Origin: Daphnia pulex
Taxonomy: Eukaryota > Arthropoda > Branchiopoda > Diplostraca > Daphniidae
NCBI RefSeq assembly: GCF_021134715.1
Contig: NC_060021.1
Location: forward strand, 11,874,501 to 11,938,500
Direction: 5' to 3'
DNA length: 64,000 nucleotides
The position numbers were made by a program, and so were the translations under genes. This document shows, piece after piece, positions 56,511-64,000 of this stretch (position 1 is the first letter of the stretch; every line of letters starts with the position of its first letter). A model generated the notes under the pieces. The model saw nothing but the letters and a program-made list of their open reading frames with translations. It was not told the origin of the DNA and ran no database searches.

Positions 56511-59500
56511 TTAGGTTACAACAGCAAAGAGCAGGCCGTAGGCCTGCGAATTTGCATGTTGTGTGAAAGCCACGCACTGTCTGTACCCTTCCCGCTAGAA
56601 AATTAAATATCCCTTTATGAACGATGGACTTGGAGGCGATTTCGGGCGGAGCCCGAACGAACGTCCAGCTCCGGCCGCAAGGTCACTACCTCGCCACCGG
56701 AACTTTGGAACATTCTAATCGCTAGTCAGATCGGCACGATGGACTTGGAGGCGGCTACGAGCGGAGCTCGAGCGGATATCCCATCCCGGGTTCAAGGCCA
56801 CTACCTCGTCGCCGGGACTTACGGACATCCTGAACGCTAGTCAGATCGTGTTATTCCCCCCGTGTGTGTGTACAAAAAATCCCTTTATGAACGATGGACT
56901 TGGAGGCGATTTCGGGCGTAGCCCGAACGAACGTCCAGCCCCGGCCGCAAGGTCACTACCTCGCCGCCGGAACTTTTGGAACAGTCAAATCGCTAGTCAG
57001 ATCGGCACGATGGACTTGGAGGCGGCTACGAGCGGAGCTCGAGCGGATATCCCATCCCGGGTCCAAGGCCACTACCTCGTCGCCGGGACTTACGGACATC
57101 CTGAACGCTAGTCAGATCGTGTTATTCCCCCCGTGTGTGTACCAAAAATTGAAAAGATAGAAAAAACTGGTTCGTACGAATTATCGGGCCGGTAATTCAC
57201 GTTGACCAGACCGAAAAAGAAGAGAATATCGGATTTTTGAAGCGCTGAAACATAAGAGAAATGACAGAAAAATAAAAAAATGAAATAATAATAAAAAGAT
57301 AAGAAAAAACACAAATGCATTAAAGAAAAAAAAAAATAAGAGAAACAAAGAACTGGTTCGTCCGAAATATCGGACCGATATTTCACGTTGACCAGACCGG
57401 AAAGAACATCGGATTTTTAGGTGCACTGCGAGCGAAGCTCGGTCAGGCGACTGAACGAGAGAGCCACGAGCTCAAAATCTCGTTCAGTGTAGAGCTAAAA
57501 AAGAGAGGCACGACCGCCACGTTGGGAAAAACTCGTTTTCCTGGCTTCCTGTAAAAGATAGAGAAAAACACGTTATTTCAGTCCAAAAGCTTAACCAAAA
57601 CGGACCTAAAATTAAATTTCCAGTCGAATGGCTGTCTCGGAACCTGAAAAAAGTGAAAAACAAAAAAGTTTTAATTTTTCTCCGGGAAGGCTGCCTCTCT
57701 TTGCTCTAAAGAAGAAAATTAGAAAAACACAAATACAAAAATATAAAGATAAAGAACTGGTTCGTCCAAATTATCGGGCCGATAATTCACGTTGACCAGA
57801 CCGGAAAGAACATCGGATTTCTAGGCCGGCTGAGAGCGAAGCTCGATCAGGAACGCCGGGAAAAAACTCGTTTTTCCGGGCTTCCTAAAAGAGATGGAGA
57901 AAAACACGTTAATTCAATTCAAAAGCTTAACCAAAATAGACCAAAAATTAAATTTCCAGTCGAATGGCCGTCTCAGAATCTGAAAAAAGTGCAAAACAAA
58001 AAAGTTAAATTTTTCTCCGGGAAGGCTGCCTCTCTTGGCTCTAAATAAGAAAGTTAGTAGAAACACAAAAATAAACAAAGCGAAATGATAGAAAAATGAG
58101 AATAAAAAAAATAAAATAATAATAAAAAGACTTAGAAAAAATTAAAACATTTACGAAGAATCCGCCTCTCTCGCTTAACCTCCCGAAGGACGCAGAAAAT
58201 TGAGAGATTTGGAAAAGAAAACACAAATGAGACTGTTAAGCCAGAGCAACAGCCGAAGCCGTAAAAAATCTCCAGTTAACCTGAAGTACCACCGCACTAC
58301 AAGAGATACGGGCCTCCGAACAGTAAAGATACACAGAAATCGAAAAAAATATAATAATAAAATAGTAAAAAGGACTTAGAAAAAAGTTGAGCAGGCCGGA
58401 AAATGGCAGAGTCCAAAATCCGGCGGAAAAAATCGAAAATCCGGCAAATCTAAAGAGAAAACAGGAAAAGCCGTTACAAATTTAAAAAGGTTAAACAAAA
58501 GGGAACTAAAATCCGGGGAGGAATCCAACGCCGGTTTCAGACCTAAAAAATATTGAAGTTGAGAAAATTAGTAAATTTCAAAAAAATCAATACGGAAGTA
58601 AAAAAGAGACACAGAGAAAGCATGTAGCGAAAAGAAAAGTGACCAAAGGTGAAGAAACAAAGTTTCAATTCACAAAACAAAGACCCAATTTCTCAGCGAC
58701 AGGCACAAATAGCAAAAAGAAACAACAGTTTATTGTGATCGCGACGGCTAATGGGCCTCAAGTCACAACTGGAGTGACCCGGCTGACCGGTTGTTGCCAA
58801 CCAGCCAACCGAGTGCTACTGACTTAGTGTGAGAAAAGAACCATCCTTTATACAGAGACTCCGGACGTTACAGAATTCAGACAAAAAAGTCGGGCTGTCA
58901 TTGGCTGGCTCTTTTTCCACCAATGGCCGCGCCCCTTTTGGGGGCTGGCACGAGGCTGGAAAAGGGTCGCTAAGCCGCGATAAGCGGCTTAACTCGAGCC
59001 CAGCAAAAGGGTCTCCTTTTTATTTTACACCCTCCAAGGGGAGTAAGCAAAGGGACCAGTGATTCAGACCGCTTGGTCACACGGTCTTACTACACTCAAG
59101 CCGCGCGTGCGGAGCACGTTCTGTGCGTAGCACGTCTGTGCGAGCTAACTTTTGCTAACCAAATCGAGAAATTGGAAAATATTAAAACATAGCAATCAGT
59201 AAATGCAAATAAGAAATTAGAATGGCGAATAAGAAGAGGAACAAAATGAATATAGGCACTAGAAAGAAATTTTGAACCGTTAATGAGTAATCAAATGGAA
59301 AAAATGCAAGTTAACTAATCAATTAAGGTTTTTTCAAAAAAACTACATGAAGGAGTGAGAAATCAGAGATTTTAAGGGCAGATCAGCTGTAAGGGGCATA
59401 TGCAACGAGACGAACCGAATGGAATCCATGAAAGTTAGTTTTGAACAAAGTTTAGGTTAACTGCTAGTAACGAAGTGTTAACTAGGGAACAAACTTAAAA

Positions 59501-60374
59501 ACCACAATCAAGTAAAACAGATACCATGGTTGGAAGCGTTATACCAAAAGGAAGAGAATGATCTCCATATGTCCCCTGTAGAAAACGAGCAATCAATCCC
59601 AATCCCGTGAAGAAAACCCAAGTTAACATGTCAATTAAGAGTTAAATGCAAAAAAGTAAGGGAAGGAGCAGGAAATCACAAATTCTAAGAGCAGTTCACC
59701 TGTAAGGACCTTATGCAAGAAGACAAACCGAATGAACCCCCTGAAAGTCAATTTTGGTTAGAAAGCAAGTTAAGGCTAATTAGCCAGTTAACGAGTATAA
59801 CGAAAAATTTTTGACAATCAAGATAGCAGGAAGACACGGTTGTGTCGTGCAAGAGGAGGAGAATGAACCCCATATATCCTAGGCGAGCGTGAGCGAGCTA
59901 GAATGTGAAACCGAATCTAATTAATTAATAAATTTACGTTTTTACATGAAAAGAGCATGAAGGAGTGAGAAATCAGGAAATCTGAGGGCAGATCAGCTGT
60001 AAGGGGCATATGCAATGAGGCGAACCGAATGGTATCCATGAAAGTTAGTTTTGGATAACGTTTGGCTACAAGCTAGTAACGACCGTTAACTAGTGTAAAA
60101 ACGAAAACAGTACAATCAAGTAAAGCAGATACCAAGGTTGAAAGCGCAATGCAAAAAGGGGAAAAATGATCCCCATATGTCCCCTGTTAAAACCAACCAA
60201 TCAATCCCAATCATTCACAAAATAATCCCAAGTTAACATGCTAATTAGAAATTTTACAAACCCGGCCCGAACAAAAAGAATCCCGTGTAAATAGTTTAGG
60301 CTCTTTTCGGAGCCCCTTCCCTTGTGTTGTGGTGTTTTGGGGGGCAATCACGTATAGGGTAGGTTAGTTAGGTT
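56511..60374 (+). repeat. Subtelomeric unit, copy 3 (full, 3857 bp)
   Basis: It has the same layout and start point as copy 1. It differs at positions that copy 4 shares, such as GTCCAGCTCC for GTCCAGCCCC, GGGCGTAGCCC for GGGCGGAGCCC, and a shorter C-run before GTGTGTGTG. Confidence 0.93.
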
Positions 60375-61035
60375 ACAACAGCAAAGAGCAGGCCGTAGGC
60401 CTGCGAATTTGCATGTTGTGTGAAAGCCACGCACTGTCTGTACCCTTCCCGCTAGAAAATTAAATATCCCTTTATGAACGATGGACTTGGAGGCGATTTC
60501 GGGCGGAGCCCGAACGAACGTCCAGCTCCGGCCGCAAGGTCACTACCTCGCCACCGGAACTTTGGAACATTCTAATCGCTAGTCAGATCGGCACGATGGA
60601 CTTGGAGGCGGCTACGAGCGGAGCTCGAGCGGATATCCCATCCCGGGTTCAAGGCCACTACCTCGTCGCCGGGACTTACGGACATCCTGAACGCTAGTCA
60701 GATCGTGTTATTCCCCCCGTGTGTGTGTACAAAAAATCCCTTTATGAACGATGGACTTGGAGGCGATTTCGGGCGTAGCCCGAACGAACGTCCAGCCCCG
60801 GCCGCAAGGTCACTACCTCGCCGCCGGAACTTTTGGAACAGTCAAATCGCTAGTCAGATCGGCACGATGGACTTGGAGGCGGCTACGAGCGGAGCTCGAG
60901 CGGATATCCCATCCCGGGTCCAAGGCCACTACCTCGTCGCCGGGACTTACGGACATCCTGAACGCTAGTCAGATCGTGTTATTCCCCCCGTGTGTGTACC
61001 AAAAATTGAAAAGATAGAAAAAACTGGTTCGTACG
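60375..61035 (+). repeat. Subtelomeric unit, copy 4 (truncated at 661 bp)
   Basis: It follows copy 3 head to tail and ends inside GGTTCGTACG, where a GTTGG and then TTAGG repeats begin. Confidence 0.94.
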
Positions 61036-61040
61036 GTTGG

Positions 61041-62615
61041 TTAGGTTAGGTTAGGTTAGGTTAGGTTAGGTTAGGTTAGGTTAGGTTAGGTTAGGTTAGG
61101 TTAGGTTAGGTTAGGTTAGGTTAGGTTAGGTTAGGTTAGGTTAGGTTAGGTTAGGTTAGGTTAGGTTAGGTTAGGTTAGGTTAGGTTAGGTTAGGTTAGG
61201 TTAGGTTAGGTTAGGTTAGGTTAGGTTAGGTTAGGTTAGGTTAGGTTAGGTTAGGTTAGGTTAGGTTAGGTTAGGTTAGGTTAGGTTAGGTTAGGTTAGG
61301 TTAGGTTAGGTTAGGTTAGGTTAGGTTAGGTTAGGTTAGGTTAGGTTAGGTTAGGTTAGGTTAGGTTAGGTTAGGTTAGGTTAGGTTAGGTTAGGTTAGG
61401 TTAGGTTAGGTTAGGTTAGGTTAGGTTAGGTTAGGTTAGGTTAGGTTAGGTTAGGTTAGGTTAGGTTAGGTTAGGTTAGGTTAGGTTAGGTTAGGTTAGG
61501 TTAGGTTAGGTTAGGTTAGGTTAGGTTAGGTTAGGTTAGGTTAGGTTAGGTTAGGTTAGGTTAGGTTAGGTTAGGTTAGGTTAGGTTAGGTTAGGTTAGG
61601 TTAGGTTAGGTTAGGTTAGGTTAGGTTAGGTTAGGTTAGGTTAGGTTAGGTTAGGTTAGGTTAGGTTAGGTTAGGTTAGGTTAGGTTAGGTTAGGTTAGG
61701 TTAGGTTAGGTTAGGTTAGGTTAGGTTAGGTTAGGTTAGGTTAGGTTAGGTTAGGTTAGGTTAGGTTAGGTTAGGTTAGGTTAGGTTAGGTTAGGTTAGG
61801 TTAGGTTAGGTTAGGTTAGGTTAGGTTAGGTTAGGTTAGGTTAGGTTAGGTTAGGTTAGGTTAGGTTAGGTTAGGTTAGGTTAGGTTAGGTTAGGTTAGG
61901 TTAGGTTAGGTTAGGTTAGGTTAGGTTAGGTTAGGTTAGGTTAGGTTAGGTTAGGTTAGGTTAGGTTAGGTTAGGTTAGGTTAGGTTAGGTTAGGTTAGG
62001 TTAGGTTAGGTTAGGTTAGGTTAGGTTAGGTTAGGTTAGGTTAGGTTAGGTTAGGTTAGGTTAGGTTAGGTTAGGTTAGGTTAGGTTAGGTTAGGTTAGG
62101 TTAGGTTAGGTTAGGTTAGGTTAGGTTAGGTTAGGTTAGGTTAGGTTAGGTTAGGTTAGGTTAGGTTAGGTTAGGTTAGGTTAGGTTAGGTTAGGTTAGG
62201 TTAGGTTAGGTTAGGTTAGGTTAGGTTAGGTTAGGTTAGGTTAGGTTAGGTTAGGTTAGGTTAGGTTAGGTTAGGTTAGGTTAGGTTAGGTTAGGTTAGG
62301 TTAGGTTAGGTTAGGTTAGGTTAGGTTAGGTTAGGTTAGGTTAGGTTAGGTTAGGTTAGGTTAGGTTAGGTTAGGTTAGGTTAGGTTAGGTTAGGTTAGG
62401 TTAGGTTAGGTTAGGTTAGGTTAGGTTAGGTTAGGTTAGGTTAGGTTAGGTTAGGTTAGGTTAGGTTAGGTTAGGTTAGGTTAGGTTAGGTTAGGTTAGG
62501 TTAGGTTAGGTTAGGTTAGGTTAGGTTAGGTTAGGTTAGGTTAGGTTAGGTTAGGTTAGGTTAGGTTAGGTTAGGTTAGGTTAGGTTAGGTTAGGTTAGG
62601 TTAGGTTAGGTTAGG
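61041..62615 (+). repeat. Telomeric (TTAGG)n array 3, about 315 copies
   Basis: This is 1575 bp of perfect TTAGG, the longest array in the window. It ends TTAGGTTGGGTAGAG, followed by unique sequence. Confidence 0.98.
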
Positions 62616-62703
62616 TTGGGTAGAGTGGCGAAATTCCGCAAACCAAGTGCCGGCTATGGAGGGCCAGACACGACGCGAGCAGAAACACCTGTTTTGGATA
62701 CAT
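62611..62703 (-). CDS. 30-residue ORF ending inside the telomere repeat
   Basis: On the minus strand, ATG at 62703-62701 opens MYPKQVFLLASCLALHSR…, a hydrophobic, signal-peptide-like N-terminus followed by LVCGISPLYPT. The stop codon TAA (62613-62611) is supplied by the first CCTAA repeat of array 3. It lies downstream of the heat-shock-type promoter at 62987-62803. It may be the 5' stump of a secreted-protein gene whose body was lost when TTAGG was added here (inference). It is short, so coding status is uncertain. Confidence 0.35.
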   Translation of the reverse strand: MYPKQVFLLASCLALHSRHLVCGISPLYPT

Positions 62704-62802
62704 TTTAACAAAAAAATTAAACAAAAAAGTTTGGTATACCAAAAGAGGCGGAGGATACTTAGACTATTCCGGAACGAGCTTGTTCTTGGCTCTCTTGTAG
62801 TC

Positions 62803-62987
62803 GAATGATGTAGGAACGATAAACGTCGGGGGTTTATATACCCAGATTCGCAGCGGTGGCGTTTAAAGTTCAGGGGGTAAGGAATTCCCCGTAGGTTGGG
62901 TAGACAATAGTGTCAATTAATAAATCGCGGGCGTTCGAGGATTGTTCTCGAACCTTCCAGAACGTTCTAGAATCTTCTAGAACATTC
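62803..62987 (-). promoter_or_regulatory. Heat-shock-type promoter directed toward the TTAGG array
   Basis: At 62945-62987 nine half-sites alternate exactly every five bases (TTC, GAA, TTC, GAA, TTC, GAA, TTC, GAA, TTC), an uninterrupted heat-shock element for HSF trimers. Read on the minus strand, TATATAAA follows at 62840-62833, and the initiator TCATTC at 62808-62803 puts the start A at 62806, about 32 bases below TATAAA. Spacing matches arthropod heat-shock promoters. Transcription would run leftward through 62.7 kb into CCTAA. Confidence 0.7.
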
Positions 62988-63557
62988 CGTATTGGATTCA
63001 TGTGGTGGTTGCACTAATCCAAGATATGTCGTCCATATTTTATATGTTTTTTTGAAAGGTTTTATGTTTTTTATAAAATCAGTAAAAGCCGTGAAATTAC
63101 GGCGTGTCCCATGGATACATTTTCGGCTTAAAACTGTGAGCTTTTTATTTTGGCTGTATCGTCTGGTCTAAAAAGGTCCGGTTAAGCGGGCCGAGTACTG
63201 GGCGCAAGAGTAGCCGTTCTCGCCGAACCCGTCATTCCCTGATCCCCCCGGGCTCTTAGGCTATCCCGGGCGGTCGTAATGTCCGCGAGGGAGTTCAGTT
63301 TTCTCCGCTTTCCCTACTGGTTTGCTGCCGGTGGCCAATTGTCGACCGTCGGATAGTTAAAAAGTGCCGTTTTTGTATTTTGTGTTGCTGAAAAATATTT
63401 TCCAAGCTTTGCCAGGATCGATTTTGAAGAATTTTGCTTGATTCGTTACTGCAGGTTTGATCTGGTCGTTTTCCGAGCTCTGCCAGGATTGTTTTTGGAG
63501 GTTTTTACCGATTCGTTACCTACGTTTATGCGGTATTCCCCGTATTTTGAAATTTGT
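62988..63557. other. Unique GC-richer sequence right of the heat-shock element
   Basis: No gene is recognised. Related short segments with GCTTTGCCAGGATCGATTTT or GCTCTGCCAGGATTG occur at about 63411 and 63470; they reappear in the tandem repeat that follows. Confidence 0.4.
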
Positions 63558-63612
63558 ATTGGTTATACTCGAAGTCCAATATAGTAACTAATAAAAAATG
63601 TATTGGTCGACA

Positions 63613-63684
63613 TGTCAATTAGCTCAGTTGGTAGAGCGCTGAACTCGTGTTCAGAACGTCCGGGTTCAATTCCCGGTGGATCCA
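63613..63684 (+). tRNA. tRNA-like segment 1 (probably tRNA-derived repeat or pseudogene)
   Basis: It has a perfect A box (TAGCTCAGTTGG, 63620-63631), D arm, T arm (CCGGG-TTCAATT-CCCGG) and B box (GGTTCAATTCC). The anticodon arm, CTGAA-CTCGTG-TTCAG, has a six-base loop. The acceptor halves (TGTCAAT and TGGATCC) do not pair, so a working tRNA is unlikely. Confidence 0.4.
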
Positions 63685-63813
63685 ATTCCAGATCCTCCCG
63701 AAAAGAGGTCGATTATTGCAGGTTTCATTTTTCAAGCTTTGCCAGAATCGATTTTTACATTGGTTATACCAGAAGTCCAATATAGTGACTAACACAAAGA
63801 TTGTTGGCTGATA

Positions 63814-63885
63814 TGTCAAGTAGCTCAGTTGGAAGAGCGCTGAACTCGCGTTCAGAACGTCCGGGTTCAATTCCCGGTGGATCCA
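63814..63885 (+). tRNA. tRNA-like segment 2 (probably tRNA-derived repeat or pseudogene)
   Basis: It resembles segment 1, 201 bp downstream: A box at 63821-63832, B box at 63864-63874, anticodon arm CTGAA-CTCGCG-TTCAG. The acceptor stem again fails to pair. The Pol III internal promoter is intact in both copies. Confidence 0.4.
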
Positions 63886-64000
63886 ATTCCAGGTTATCCC
63901 GAAAAGAGGTCGATTATTGCAGGTTTCATTTTTCAAGCTTTGCCAGAATCGATTTTGCAATTTACATTGGTTATACCAGAAGTCCAATATAGTGACTAAC

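Larger units (their letters stand above)
63558..64000 (+). repeat. About 201-bp tandem repeat with tRNA-derived heads
   Basis: ATTGGTTATAC…GAAGTCCAATATAGT starts copies at 63558, 63759 and 63966; the last runs off the window. Each full copy carries a tRNA-like segment followed by CCCGAAAAGAGGTCGATTATT and GCTTTGCCAGAATCGATTTT. Confidence 0.85.

Noticed and set aside
49852-61035. Telomere-specific non-LTR retrotransposon (TRAS/SART type) with reverse transcriptase
   Set aside because: A fixed left edge and variable right edge would fit minus-strand 5' truncation, but no reverse transcriptase or long ORF exists in the full unit. A non-autonomous version remains possible.
63160-63300. GC-rich segment suspected to be 5S or other structural RNA
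   Set aside because: It shares only short words with 5S rRNA. No internal control region or foldable full-length structure could be recognised.
62616-64000. Terminal position of array 3 as the physical chromosome end
   Set aside because: Unique sequence and tRNA-like repeats continue beyond it, so the array is internal in this assembly, unless this segment was misjoined.

Overview
The window looks like the end region of a chromosome from a branchiopod crustacean, most likely Daphnia or a relative. The reasons are long arrays of the arthropod telomere pentamer TTAGG, compact genes with introns of about 60-80 bp, and arthropod core-promoter elements. It begins inside a gene and ends inside a tandem repeat, so both edges are cut.

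Positions 1-8.7 kb are ordinary gene territory: the 3' end of an animal haem peroxidase gene (+), a Tyr-rich repetitive secreted protein gene (-), a small P-like DNA transposon carrying only a THAP-domain gene, and a complete NFU1 gene for mitochondrial Fe-S cluster assembly (+). From 8.7 to 39.3 kb the DNA becomes accessory. A complete LTR retrovirus-like element (13445-26933) has 743-bp LTRs that read as identical, a CATA target duplication, gag, protease, pol and env, an extra ORF between pol and env, and a 494-codon ORF buried in another frame of gag. It splits a diverged inverted duplication (about 10.2-12.0 kb and 31.75-33.8 kb). Around it lie decayed pieces of housekeeping genes: THOC7, MRPS35 and NUP155, each with frameshifts, plus a foldback element and a second inverted repeat.

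From 40.7 kb the window is repeat DNA: about 66.7 copies of a 127-bp satellite, cut off directly by TTAGG, then an alternation of TTAGG arrays (128, about 85 and 315 copies, all in one orientation) with a 3.86-kb non-coding unit. The unit appears as one full copy plus a truncated second copy, twice (1.61 and 1.17 unit lengths). Copies within a block resemble each other more than copies in the other block. Each block starts at the same short telomere-like tract and ends at a different point, where TTAGG resumes. This is the pattern expected if chromosome ends were extended by copying a circular template and then capped by telomerase.

Beyond the last TTAGG array (62.6-64.0 kb) lie a compact putative heat-shock promoter (nine contiguous HSF half-sites, a TATA box and an initiator) pointing back into the telomere array, a 30-codon ORF whose stop codon is made by the telomere repeat, and a tandem repeat of about 201 bp with tRNA-derived heads.

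The strongest candidates for something undescribed are the telomere/subtelomere mosaic, the heat-shock promoter facing TTAGG, the overprinted ORF and H-type pseudoknot frameshift signal of the retroelement, and the THAP-only P element.
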